Of a DNA stretch of 64,000 nucleotides, positions 1 through 8,485 are shown in pieces (position 1 is the stretch's first letter; each line of letters begins with the position of its first letter). The stretch covers positions 1 through 64,000 of the forward strand of contig JAVKEN010000025.1 of assembly GCA_040221415.1 (NCBI GenBank), given 5' to 3'. Origin of the DNA: JAVKEN01 sp040221415 (GTDB lineage: Bacteria > Pseudomonadota > Alphaproteobacteria > Rickettsiales > JABSSG01). Position numbers and translations under genes: made by a program. The notes under the pieces are model-generated. The model searched no databases. It had not been told where the DNA came from and worked only from the letters and a program-made list of their open reading frames with translations.

Positions 1-93
1 GAAAATTATGACGTTATTTTATATAAAATATATTTCACTTCACTATTATATCCTCTGATACAATTCGTATTAGACAAAATAAGAAAAATATGA
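1..93 (+). CDS. mreD: MreD C-terminal fragment (rod-shape protein), truncated by window edge
   Basis: The frame is open from base 1 and ends in TGA at 91-93, which overlaps the ATG of the next gene (ATGA). The 30 visible residues are hydrophobic and then end in a basic tail (LLYPLIQFVLDKIRKI), as expected of the last membrane segment of MreD. MreD is an inner-membrane protein of the rod complex that works with MreB/MreC and PBP2. Position directly upstream of mrdA with a 4-bp overlap is the usual mreBCD-mrdA order. The identity rests mainly on this context, because the fragment is too short for a family call by itself. Confidence 0.6.
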   Translation, partial: ENYDVILYKIYFTSLLYPLIQFVLDKIRKI

Positions 94-1847
94 AGAAGCC
101 TTATTCATACACGCGCAGATCTTTTTTAATAACTCTGATTAATTCAGCTATTTTTATAATTATTGCAGTAAGGCTGTTTTTTTTACAAATAATCAACAAT
201 GACAAATTCAAAACTTTATCACTGAAAAACAGTATAAAATTAATATTTCTTGAGCCGAAGAGAGGAAGGGTTTACGACGCAACTAATGCTCCCATAGCAA
301 TGAACTCAGAAAACTTCAAGTTGCTATTTTACAAGATAAAAGGTGAAGAATTCTCACCCATACTTAATAAAATATTCTCAACATTTAAATTTTCACATGA
401 CGATAAAGAAGATATTGTAAAACGAATCAAAGCTGCACGTTACGTATCCCCAGTTATACTAAAGGAGTCTCTAACCTGGGCCGAAGTTGGAAAAATAGAA
501 AGTCAGTCACACTTATTACCTGGTGCATTCGTTGAAAAAGGATATAAAAGAAACTATCCAGATAATAATTTATTTTGCCATATAGTCGGTTATTTAGGTC
601 GGCCTACGAAAGAGGAAATTAAAAAATACAGCCTTTACCATACTCCCGACTTTAAGGTTGGCAAAGATGGAATTGAAAAAACCAAACAGTCTGCTTTGAT
701 TGGAAAGTTCGGAATGAAAAGAGTAGAGGTTAACGCACAAAGAAAAATAGTCAGAGAGTTTTCAGAAATACCTAGCGTCATGGGAGATTCAGTAAAGCTA
801 GCGTTGAACCACGCACTACAAAAATACGTTTCTTCTGTGCTCGGAAACAAAGGATCTGCTGCTGTTGTTATGAATGCAAAAACAGGCCACGTTCTATCAA
901 TGGTGTCTACACCAACTTTCAATCCAAACTCTTTCTCGACAATAATGACTCACAAAGAATGGAATAAGATCATCTCTAATCCATCATTTCCACTTACCAA
1001 TAAATGTATAGGTAAACTTTATCCACCCGGTTCAATTTGGAAAATAATAGTTGCAATCGCCGTGCTTGAAAGTGGGATCTCAAAGAATGAAACTGTAGAC
1101 TGCCAGGGCTTCGTTAAAATAGGAACGCAGAAGTTTAAATGCTGGAAGCATCTGGGACATGGCCCAGTAAACCTAACAAAAGCACTGATGACATCGTGTA
1201 ACCCCTATTTTTACGTCATGTCACAAAAAATAGGAATAAAAAGAATTCATGAAGTTGCACATAAATTTGGGTTTGGGCAAAAAACAGGAGTCGACCTTCC
1301 AGGAGAATTGGCTGGAATAAATCCCAGCAAAACATGGAAAAAGAAGACACTTGACTTTGAATGGTTGATTGGTGATACAGCTAATGCAAGTATAGGTCAA
1401 GGATTCACATTAACTACCCCAATTCAAATGGCAACAATGGTTGCCCGGCTTGCCGGAGGGTCCTTAGTCACTCCAAGTGTTATGTATAATCATAATACAA
1501 TCTTTAAAAAATTAGATATAAACCCTGAGTACCTTGAGATTGTAAGGAATGGTTTAAATATGGCGTTTAATCATCACAAAGGCACCGGATATCGCAATAG
1601 GATAAAAGATACTAGATATCGCATGGGAGCAAAAACTGGAACAGCACAAGTCATTTCTCGTGATACATCGCTAGAAGGCGACTCATCAAAACATCTTAAA
1701 AGCCACTCCATCTTCACAGGATTTGCTCCTGTTCACGATCCATTATTTGCAATCTCATTAGTTGTAGATCATGGGGGTTGGGGATCACACACTGCAGCGC
1801 CCTTAGGAAGAGATATTTTACATTTTGCACAGAAAACTTTATATTAG
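90..1847 (+). CDS. mrdA: Penicillin-binding protein 2, peptidoglycan DD-transpeptidase of cell elongation
   Basis: 585 residues, close to the usual PBP2 length. One N-terminal membrane anchor (about 12-32) is followed by a dimerisation domain and then the transpeptidase domain. The active-site SxxK is visible as PPGSIWK with Ser315 and Lys318, followed by the SxN motif in MTSCNP and the KTG motif in GAKTGTAQ. It crosslinks peptidoglycan in the periplasm during lateral wall growth together with RodA and MreBCD. The start overlaps the end of the upstream mreD frame, so the two are probably co-transcribed and translationally coupled. All catalytic motifs are intact, so the organism keeps an elongasome. 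Confidence 0.96.
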   Translation: MKKPYSYTRRSFLITLINSAIFIIIAVRLFFLQIINNDKFKTLSLKNSIKLIFLEPKRGRVYDATNAPIAMNSENFKLLFYKIKGEEFSPILNKIFSTFKFSHDDKEDIVKRIKAARYVSPVILKESLTWAEVGKIESQSHLLPGAFVEKGYKRNYPDNNLFCHIVGYLGRPTKEEIKKYSLYHTPDFKVGKDGIEKTKQSALIGKFGMKRVEVNAQRKIVREFSEIPSVMGDSVKLALNHALQKYVSSVLGNKGSAAVVMNAKTGHVLSMVSTPTFNPNSFSTIMTHKEWNKIISNPSFPLTNKCIGKLYPPGSIWKIIVAIAVLESGISKNETVDCQGFVKIGTQKFKCWKHLGHGPVNLTKALMTSCNPYFYVMSQKIGIKRIHEVAHKFGFGQKTGVDLPGELAGINPSKTWKKKTLDFEWLIGDTANASIGQGFTLTTPIQMATMVARLAGGSLVTPSVMYNHNTIFKKLDINPEYLEIVRNGLNMAFNHHKGTGYRNRIKDTRYRMGAKTGTAQVISRDTSLEGDSSKHLKSHSIFTGFAPVHDPLFAISLVVDHGGWGSHTAAPLGRDILHFAQKTLY

Positions 1848-1866
1848 CGCAAATTAGCTATATAAT
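1838..1866 (+). promoter_or_regulatory. Candidate sigma-70 promoter for maeB
   Basis: A perfect TATAAT at 1861-1866 lies 17 bp after a weak TTTATA at 1838-1843, inside the 3' end of mrdA. It is 34 bp before the maeB ATG, which has its own TAGGAG ribosome site. The weak -35 keeps confidence low. Confidence 0.35.
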
Positions 1867-1899
1867 TAGCTTTCAAAGTATTTTTAGTAGGAGTAATTT

Positions 1900-4167
1900 A
1901 TGTCTGATAATTCAAATGCAAAAGTAACGGTTAAAGAAGCGTTAGAGTTTCATGCAAAAGAGCCGCGCGGCAAATTATCAGTATCGGCTACTAAACCATT
2001 ACTCACCCAAAGACATTTATCATTGGCATATTCTCCAGGAGTTGCCTATCCATGTGAAGAAATTAATAAAAACCCTGAAACTGCATACAAATACACTGCC
2101 AAAGGTAATTTTGTAGCTGTAATCTCTAATGGTACAGCTGTTTTAGGTCTTGGAAATTTAGGTGCTTTAGCATCAAAACCAGTTATGGAAGGTAAGGCTG
2201 TACTATTTAAGAAATTTGCAGACATAGACGGGGTAGATATTGAGGTTTCTACAGAAGACCCAGATGAATTTATTAATTGCGTTAAATATTTGGGTGCATC
2301 ATGGGGTGGAATAAATTTAGAAGATATAAAATCACCCGAATGTTTTATTATTGAAGATAGGTTAAAAAAAGAATTAGATATTCCAGTCTTCCATGATGAT
2401 CAACATGGCACAGCGATTATAACTTTAGCTGGGTTGATTAATGCAGCACACTTAACAAAAAAAGATTTTAAGAAATTAAAAATAGTTTCATCTGGAGCTG
2501 GTGCTGCATCAATAGCATGCATTGAACTTATCAAAAAAATGGGAGTGCCTGACCAGAACATCGTCCTAGTGGATTCAAAAGGAGTCATCTATAAGGGAAG
2601 AAAAGAATCGATGAACCCATGGAAGGAAAAACATGCGGTTAATACTAAGGCTAGAACTTTATCTGATTCATTAGTTGAAGCAGATGTTTTTCTTGGGTTG
2701 TCAGTCAAAGATCTACTGAAACCAGAAATGATCAAAAAAATGGCCAAAAACCCAATCATTTTTGCAATGGCTAATCCTGACCCTGAAATAAAGCCAGAAC
2801 TTGCAAAAAAAGCTAGACCGGATTCAATCATTGCCACAGGTAGATCTGACTACCCTAATCAAGTTAATAATGTGATGGGATTCCCATATATTTTCAGAGG
2901 AGCTTTGGACGTAAGAGCCAAATCTATCAATGATGAGATGAAGATTGCTGCTGCAACTTCTCTTGCTGAATTAGCAAGAGCGGCAGTTCCACCACAAGTA
3001 TCTGCAGCATATGGTGGAAAAAAACTGCGATTTGGACCTGAATATATTATACCTGTTCCTTTTGATCCAAGACTAATTTACACTATTCCTGTTGCCGTAG
3101 CAAAAGCAGCTATGGAGACAGGTGTTGCACGTGAACCAATCGAAGATTTTGAAAAATATAAGTCAGAGTTAAATAAGCGACTAAACCCAGAGTCAAATAT
3201 ATTCAATAATGTATTTGAACGAGCTCAGAAAAAAAATAAGCGTATTATTTTTGCTGATGGCGAAGATAAAAATATTATTTTATCAGCTATTGCTATCAGA
3301 GATAATCACCTCGGTCATCCAATACTTGTCGGCAGAGAAGAGAAGGTTTACGAGGTAGTAAAGTCTATAGATAAAAATGAAACATTGAAAAATATAGAAA
3401 TTGCAAACGCTAAGATATCCAAGAAAGTTGATGAGTATATTAAATGCTTATATTCAAAAATGCAGAGAAAAGGCCTGTTAGAAAGAGACTGCATTAGGTT
3501 GGTAAAAAATGACCGAAATGTATTCTCAGCTTGTATGCTTGAGTGTGGAGATGGTGATGCCCTAATTGCTGGCCAAACCAGGAATTATAAAAACACTCTT
3601 CGTGATATTAAAATGATTGTAGGCAAAAACAAAAATGAAGAGATTTTTGGATTATCTATCCTTGTTGGTAAAGATAAAACAACCTTAATTGCTGACTCTA
3701 CTGTCAATATATCCCCAACCAGTGAACAATTAGCTACATTCGCTAAGCTATCCGCTAGGAAGCTAAGAGAGTTTGGTCATAATCCCAGAGTTGCATTCGT
3801 TTCATTCTCAAATTTTGGTATTACACAAGACCATCAGCCAACACAAAATATCCGAGATGCAGTGAAAATTTTAGACTCTGAGAAAGTTGATTTTGAGTAT
3901 GACGGAGAAATGTCAGCGGATACAGCTCTTGATCCTAGTATGAGAGACTTATACCCATTCTGCAGACTCTCGGGGCCGGCCAATATTCTGATAACACCAA
4001 GTCTAGAATCAGCGCATATTTCATCTAAAATGATCACACAGCTAAGTGATATTTCTTTTGTTGGGCCTATATTACAAGGGTTTGCTAAACCAGTACAAGT
4101 AGTACACACTAAAGCAACAATAGAAGAAATAATCAATATGGCTGCAATTGCGGCTTCAGACGCATGA
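1900..4167 (+). CDS. maeB: NADP-dependent malic enzyme with C-terminal phosphotransacetylase-like domain
   Basis: 755 residues, the size of the hybrid MaeB class. The N-terminal half (about 1-430) holds the malic domain (SLAYSPGVAYPCEEI, VFHDDQHGTAI) and the NAD(P)-binding domain (SSGAGAASIACIELI). The C-terminal half (about 440-750) is a phosphate acetyltransferase-like domain (IIFADGEDKNI, SPTSEQLATFAKLSA) that is usually regulatory. It decarboxylates malate to pyruvate and makes NADPH. TAGGAG lies 6 bp before the ATG. In a host-dependent alphaproteobacterium it would link imported dicarboxylates to acetyl-CoA and reducing power; that physiological role is inference. Confidence 0.96.
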   Translation: MSDNSNAKVTVKEALEFHAKEPRGKLSVSATKPLLTQRHLSLAYSPGVAYPCEEINKNPETAYKYTAKGNFVAVISNGTAVLGLGNLGALASKPVMEGKAVLFKKFADIDGVDIEVSTEDPDEFINCVKYLGASWGGINLEDIKSPECFIIEDRLKKELDIPVFHDDQHGTAIITLAGLINAAHLTKKDFKKLKIVSSGAGAASIACIELIKKMGVPDQNIVLVDSKGVIYKGRKESMNPWKEKHAVNTKARTLSDSLVEADVFLGLSVKDLLKPEMIKKMAKNPIIFAMANPDPEIKPELAKKARPDSIIATGRSDYPNQVNNVMGFPYIFRGALDVRAKSINDEMKIAAATSLAELARAAVPPQVSAAYGGKKLRFGPEYIIPVPFDPRLIYTIPVAVAKAAMETGVAREPIEDFEKYKSELNKRLNPESNIFNNVFERAQKKNKRIIFADGEDKNIILSAIAIRDNHLGHPILVGREEKVYEVVKSIDKNETLKNIEIANAKISKKVDEYIKCLYSKMQRKGLLERDCIRLVKNDRNVFSACMLECGDGDALIAGQTRNYKNTLRDIKMIVGKNKNEEIFGLSILVGKDKTTLIADSTVNISPTSEQLATFAKLSARKLREFGHNPRVAFVSFSNFGITQDHQPTQNIRDAVKILDSEKVDFEYDGEMSADTALDPSMRDLYPFCRLSGPANILITPSLESAHISSKMITQLSDISFVGPILQGFAKPVQVVHTKATIEEIINMAAIAASDA

Positions 4168-4184
4168 TTTTAATTATGGATTGC

Positions 4185-4213
4185 TTGACTTTAATTGATA
4201 AAATTAGTAAAAG
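4185..4213 (+). promoter_or_regulatory. Candidate promoter for rpsT
   Basis: TTGACT at 4185-4190, spacer 17, then TAAAAG at 4208-4213. The -35 is preceded by GC, giving GCTTGACT, the same octamer found before rpmB, rpmH and the secreted 171-aa gene. The predicted start leaves a leader of about 25 nt. Confidence 0.45.
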
Positions 4214-4247
4214 TCCTAAAGTTAATTTAATTCAGGTATAATTATAA

Positions 4248-4511
4248 ATGGCTAACTGTAAATCAGCAAAAAAATCTATCAGAAAGATTGCTACTAGAAG
4301 TGCTCGTAATAAAGATAGAATGAGCAAAATAAGAACATGCATCAAAAAAGTAGAGCAAGCTATTGAAAAGAAAGATTCTAAACTAGCTGCTACAAATTTT
4401 GTTGAGGCTCAATCTGAATTAATGAAAGGCGTTAACAAGGGTCTGATAAAAAAGAATGCTGCTTCTAGAAAAATCAGCAGAATTTCTCACAGAATTAAAA
4501 AGATTGCATAA
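4248..4511 (+). CDS. rpsT: 30S ribosomal protein S20
   Basis: 87 residues, the normal S20 length, Lys/Arg-rich and helical throughout. Family signatures include the N-terminal MANCKSAKKSIRK and the C-terminal pattern KGLIKKNAASRKISR. S20 binds 16S rRNA early in assembly of the small subunit. It stands alone behind its own promoter, and the cyclophilin gene starts 1-2 bp after its stop, so read-through expression of that gene is likely. Confidence 0.97.
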   Translation: MANCKSAKKSIRKIATRSARNKDRMSKIRTCIKKVEQAIEKKDSKLAATNFVEAQSELMKGVNKGLIKKNAASRKISRISHRIKKIA

Positions 4512-4512
4512 A

Positions 4513-5055
4513 TTGTTAAGAACCTACAAAAAAATCTTATTAACACTAATCACTGTTTTATTTATGACGAGCTCTCACGCTGCTGACTCAGAAAATATAG
4601 TCATTATGGAATTGCCCACTGGTAAAGTAAAAATTGAACTTTTACCTGAAATTGCTCCAAATCACGTTAAAAGAATTAAGGAGCTTGTTAATCAGGGATT
4701 CTATAATGGTCTTAAATTTCATAGGGTTATACCAGGATTTATGGCCCAAACAGGAGACCCTAGCGGAGATGGCACTGGAGGATCTGGGAAGAATCTAAAG
4801 GCTGAGTTTAATGACACACCTCATCAAAGAGGCACAGTTTCAATGGCAAGAGCGATGTCTCCTGACAGCGCAGATAGCCAATTTTTTATTGTTTTTGATG
4901 ATGCACCACATTTGGATGGTCAGTATACTGCTTTCGGAAAAGTTATTTCAGGAATGGAGCATGTTGACTCTGTCAAAAAAGGAGATTCCGCAAACAATGG
5001 AATGGTAGATGATCCGGATAGTATTATCTCTATGAAGATGGCTTCTTCAAAATAA
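4513..5055 (+). CDS. Secreted peptidyl-prolyl cis-trans isomerase (cyclophilin type)
   Basis: Cyclophilin fold from about residue 30: FHRVIPGFMAQTGDP, then SMARAMSPDSADSQFFI and FGKVISGM, the core of the active site. I chose the TTG at 4513 (about 180 residues) rather than the ATG at 4456, because the latter lies deep inside rpsT. From this TTG the protein begins with a clean signal peptide (basic RTYKK, hydrophobic ILLTLITVLFM, cleavage after SSHA). A TTG at 4504 is an alternative. The product would fold periplasmic proteins. The usual cyclophilin Trp is replaced by His in the segment APHLDGQYTAFG. Confidence 0.9.
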   Translation: MLRTYKKILLTLITVLFMTSSHAADSENIVIMELPTGKVKIELLPEIAPNHVKRIKELVNQGFYNGLKFHRVIPGFMAQTGDPSGDGTGGSGKNLKAEFNDTPHQRGTVSMARAMSPDSADSQFFIVFDDAPHLDGQYTAFGKVISGMEHVDSVKKGDSANNGMVDDPDSIISMKMASSK

Positions 5056-5059
5056 ATCA

Positions 5060-6088
5060 ATGAAGCTTGAAGATTTTAATTATTGTCTTCCCGAAGAATT
5101 AATAGCTTTACAACCACTTAAGACCAGAAGAGCATCTAAGATGCTGGTTCTTAATGAAAACAAAATATCAGATCATCAATTTTCCAATTTAGAAAATTTC
5201 TTAAACCCAGGAGATCTATTAGTTTGTAATAACAGTAAGGTTATTCCAGCACAGCTCAATCTTCAGTTAAACAGCAGCAATGTTTCTATCCAATTAAATA
5301 AACAACTTGGTGATACTCAATGGAGTATATTTGCTAAGCCTGGAAAAAAGATTAAGGTGGGTGAAAAATATTCAATTGCTGAAGATTTTAATTTTTATGT
5401 TGAGAAGAAATTAGAAGATGGTCAAATTATTGTGAACTTCTTTTATGAAGAGAATTTTTATAAACTTCTTGATAAATATGGGGATACTCCTCTTCCTCCT
5501 TACATCCGAAAACTTCATAAAACTACACAACTGGATAAAGAAAACTATCAAACTGTATATGCAGAGCACTCTGGGTCAGTAGCGGCCCCTACAGCTGGCC
5601 TTCATTTTGATCAAGTCACGATAGATAAATTAACAAAAAAAGGTATTAATATCGCGTATATTACCCTTCATGTCGGAGGGGGCACATTTTTGCCTATAAA
5701 AACCGATAATATACAAAACCATAAGATTCATTCTGAATATTGTGAAATATCAAAAGAAGTTGCAGATCTTATAAATAAAACAAAGAGGCGAGGCAATAAA
5801 GTTATAGCTATTGGCACTACTTCAATGAGGAGTATTGAGTTTTCCTCCAAGGATGGAATATGCCACCCCTATTCTGGCGAAACAAATTTATATATAACAC
5901 CTGGATATAAGTTTCAAATCTTTGATAAAATGATCACAAATTTTCATTTACCAAAATCTTCGCTTTTAGTTTTAGTATCTGCATTTTCAGGATATAAAAA
6001 TATAATGAGTGCATATAAGCATGCTGTAGAAAATAAATATAGATTCTTTTCTTATGGAGATTGCTGCCTATTAAATAGATATGAATAA
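5060..6088 (+). CDS. queA: S-adenosylmethionine:tRNA ribosyltransferase-isomerase
   Basis: 342 residues, typical of QueA. Recognisable blocks are FNYCLPEELIALQPL at the start, GDTPLPPYIRK in the middle, and the signature AAPTAGLHF followed by ITLHVGGGTFLP. It transfers and rearranges the ribosyl part of SAM onto preQ1 in tRNA, giving epoxyqueuosine. It lies 5 bp after the cyclophilin gene and overlaps tgt by 8 bp, so the last two steps of queuosine formation on tRNA are made from one transcript. No queC/D/E genes are in this window. Confidence 0.96.
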   Translation: MKLEDFNYCLPEELIALQPLKTRRASKMLVLNENKISDHQFSNLENFLNPGDLLVCNNSKVIPAQLNLQLNSSNVSIQLNKQLGDTQWSIFAKPGKKIKVGEKYSIAEDFNFYVEKKLEDGQIIVNFFYEENFYKLLDKYGDTPLPPYIRKLHKTTQLDKENYQTVYAEHSGSVAAPTAGLHFDQVTIDKLTKKGINIAYITLHVGGGTFLPIKTDNIQNHKIHSEYCEISKEVADLINKTKRRGNKVIAIGTTSMRSIEFSSKDGICHPYSGETNLYITPGYKFQIFDKMITNFHLPKSSLLVLVSAFSGYKNIMSAYKHAVENKYRFFSYGDCCLLNRYE

Positions 6089-7193
6089 AAAATTTAACTA
6101 TAAAATTACTCACAAAGATGGCAGGGCTCGCACTGGAATTCTACAAACTGGGCGTGGAGACATTAGGACGCCAGCTTTTATGCCAGTTGGAACAGCAGCA
6201 ACTGTTAAAGCGATGCTGCCTGAAGCTGTTGAATCGACTGGAGCAGATATAATTTTAGGAAATACGTATCACCTGATGCTAAGACCCACTCCCGAGGTAG
6301 TTGGCAAGCTTGGTGGCCTACATAAATTCATGAATTGGAACAAGCCTATCCTAACTGACTCAGGTGGATTTCAGGTTATGTCATTAGCAAAGTTACGCAA
6401 AATAAACAAAGAAGGGGTTGAATTCAATTCCCATATAGACGGGCAGAAATATTTTCTTACTCCTGAGAGATCAATGAAAATACAACACCTGCTTGATAGC
6501 GACATCACAATGATATTTGATGAGTGTACTCCCTACCCCTCTACCTATGAAGAAGCAAAAACATCGATGGAACTATCTTTACATTGGGCTGAAAGATCTA
6601 GAAACAGTTTTATTACAAGAGAAGGGTATGGACAATTTGGTATAATTCAAGGAAGTGTTTTTGAGGATTTAAGGCATATTTCCGCTAAAGAATTGCAAGA
6701 TATCGGTTTTGATGGATATGCAATAGGTGGCTTAGCAGTTGGCGAAGGTCAAGAACTCATGTTCAAAACCTTAGATTTCACTATACCAGCTATTACAGAA
6801 GAGAAGCCGCGCTATCTTATGGGAGTTGGTAAGCCTGATGATATAATTGGCGCTGTTCTTCGTGGAGTAGATATGTTCGACTGCGTGATTCCAACAAGGT
6901 CAGGTAGAAATGGGCAAGCTTTTACTTGGAACGGAACAGTGAATATACGTAATGCGCAGTTCAAAGAAGATCCAGAACCATTAGATAAAAATTGCGAGTG
7001 CAAAGCTTGTAGAAATTACAGCAAGGCATATTTAAATCATCTTGTTAAGTGTAATGAGATTTTAGGGTCTATGCTGTTAACCTGGCATAATATTCAGTTT
7101 TACCAAGACCTTATGTCGAGAATAAGAGACGAGATAAAATCAAGTAATTTAGAAAATTTTGCAAAAGAATTCTTAGCAAATTACAAAGATTAG
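6081..7193 (+). CDS. tgt: tRNA-guanine transglycosylase
   Basis: 370 residues with the bacterial TGT barrel. Catalytic features are visible: LTDSGGFQVMSL (nucleophile and substrate-binding region), GGLAVGEGQE, and the second Asp in FDCVIPTRSGRNGQ. The zinc site is CECKACRNY followed by a later His (TWHNIQFYQ). It exchanges guanine-34 for preQ1 in GUN tRNAs (Asp, Asn, His, Tyr). It overlaps queA at its 5' end and its stop overlaps by a few bases the stop of the convergent brnQ. Confidence 0.97.
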   Translation: MNKKFNYKITHKDGRARTGILQTGRGDIRTPAFMPVGTAATVKAMLPEAVESTGADIILGNTYHLMLRPTPEVVGKLGGLHKFMNWNKPILTDSGGFQVMSLAKLRKINKEGVEFNSHIDGQKYFLTPERSMKIQHLLDSDITMIFDECTPYPSTYEEAKTSMELSLHWAERSRNSFITREGYGQFGIIQGSVFEDLRHISAKELQDIGFDGYAIGGLAVGEGQELMFKTLDFTIPAITEEKPRYLMGVGKPDDIIGAVLRGVDMFDCVIPTRSGRNGQAFTWNGTVNIRNAQFKEDPEPLDKNCECKACRNYSKAYLNHLVKCNEILGSMLLTWHNIQFYQDLMSRIRDEIKSSNLENFAKEFLANYKD

Positions 7194-8341
7194 CTATAGA
7201 TTGCCGTTACCGTTGTAAGCACTATAACAATCCAAAAAATGCATCTTTTTAAAAGATCGTGCTTTCTGGTCATTAAATTTAGTAGAGCTATAGCAATAAT
7301 ACCTGGATACATAATTCCTAATATCTGTGCCAAATAAACGCTAATAGCCTTAAATCCAAACAATGATATTAAAAAACTTATCAATACAGTTCCCTGAAGA
7401 ATGTATCTGGATTCAGACTTGAATATATTCTGTTCTATATATTTACAAAAAGTTTGCGTCAGTACAATTGCAGTTGTAAAACATGCCATAAATATTGTTA
7501 CAGCAGCAATAGGCCTAGCAACACCTCCGAGAGTTATGTCAGCTAAGTGCACAATCAACTTTTCAGATGAAATAGTTGCCAAATCAAAGCTGTATTTTCC
7601 ACCAAGATATACAAATCCAACATATATCACCCCCAGTAAACCTCCTCCAATGATAGAAGATCCTACTATGGTTTTTTTAAACTCATTACCTGATAATTGA
7701 TTTTCTTTTTGCTTTTTTATTAGATAAAAAGAAATTGATACTCCGAAGAAGAAAGCGGCCATCAAATCCATTGTGTGATATCCCATAAGCACACCACTGA
7801 TAAAACTTTCAGAATCGGTCCTCGGAATAATTTTGTCAGAAATACTTGGGCAATCATATATGCCCGCTATAATTATTACGACCAAACCACAAAAAAGAAG
7901 TGGACTTAGAAACTTACCAAGCAATTGAACTACACCCACTTTGGTGATCAATAAATAGTAAATTGTTAGGCAGAAAAATAAACTGAACACATATTCAGGA
8001 ATTTCATGTAGGACTAGCTGCATGCCTCCAGTTGCTACAGTAATACATCTTGGTATGACCCCTAGTGGGCCTAATAAAGCAAGCATTAAAAAAATCAAAA
8101 CTTGCGCAGCGGTCTTACTGATTACATCAAAATATTTGCCAGAATAGCCCTTATATTGGATGATTCCATAAAGTCCTAAAAAAGGAATTAGCACCCCTGT
8201 AATTAAAAGACCCAACATTGCAGGCAAAATAGATAATGAGTTCTCGACACCTAATTTAATAGGAAAAACCATGTTCCCAGAACCAAAGAACATCGAAAAC
8301 ATTGCAAGGCCTGCAGTAATAGATATCTTAAAAATCTTCAT
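7190..8341 (-). CDS. brnQ: Branched-chain amino acid carrier, BrnQ/LIVCS family
   Basis: 383 residues, somewhat shorter than the usual ~430. About 12 hydrophobic segments. The N-terminal signature AMFSMFFGSGNMVFPIKLG is characteristic of the Na+-coupled Leu/Ile/Val importers. Import of branched-chain amino acids fits an organism lacking their biosynthesis. The gene has a strong promoter 100 bp upstream, giving a leader of about 95 nt with a hairpin and a possible short reading frame (listed separately), so regulated expression is plausible. It is convergent with tgt, and the two stops overlap. Confidence 0.93.
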   Translation of the reverse strand: MKIFKISITAGLAMFSMFFGSGNMVFPIKLGVENSLSILPAMLGLLITGVLIPFLGLYGIIQYKGYSGKYFDVISKTAAQVLIFLMLALLGPLGVIPRCITVATGGMQLVLHEIPEYVFSLFFCLTIYYLLITKVGVVQLLGKFLSPLLFCGLVVIIIAGIYDCPSISDKIIPRTDSESFISGVLMGYHTMDLMAAFFFGVSISFYLIKKQKENQLSGNEFKKTIVGSSIIGGGLLGVIYVGFVYLGGKYSFDLATISSEKLIVHLADITLGGVARPIAAVTIFMACFTTAIVLTQTFCKYIEQNIFKSESRYILQGTVLISFLISLFGFKAISVYLAQILGIMYPGIIAIALLNLMTRKHDLLKRCIFWIVIVLTTVTAIYS

Positions 8342-8367
8342 ATAAACCAGGGATTTTAAAGGGATGA

Positions 8368-8392
8368 AGATGAGCTTTTATAAAGCCCATCT
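8368..8392 (-). promoter_or_regulatory. Hairpin in the brnQ 5' leader
   Basis: Inverted repeat with 11-bp arms (8368-8378 and 8382-8392) and one mismatch around a 3-nt loop. It sits between the predicted start of transcription (~8436) and the brnQ ATG (8341). It is not followed by a T-run on the minus strand, so it is more likely a leader structure than a simple terminator. Confidence 0.4.
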
Positions 8393-8442
8393 CACATCCA
8401 CAAAGGCGGAACTGAATTTTATGGTTTTCATACCTGTTTCGC

Positions 8443-8470
8443 ATCATAGCACGTAAAATTATTATTGCAA
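8443..8470 (-). promoter_or_regulatory. Promoter for brnQ
   Basis: On the minus strand TTGCAA (8465-8470), spacer 16, then TATGAT (8443-8448). Both hexamers are close to consensus. Transcription would begin near 8436. Confidence 0.6.
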
Positions 8471-8485
8471 GAATGTGTTAACACA

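Noticed and set aside
8328..8444. 38-codon frame upstream of brnQ on the minus strand
   Set aside because: Its first ATG overlaps the -10 box and lies before the predicted transcript start, so it could not be translated from that promoter.
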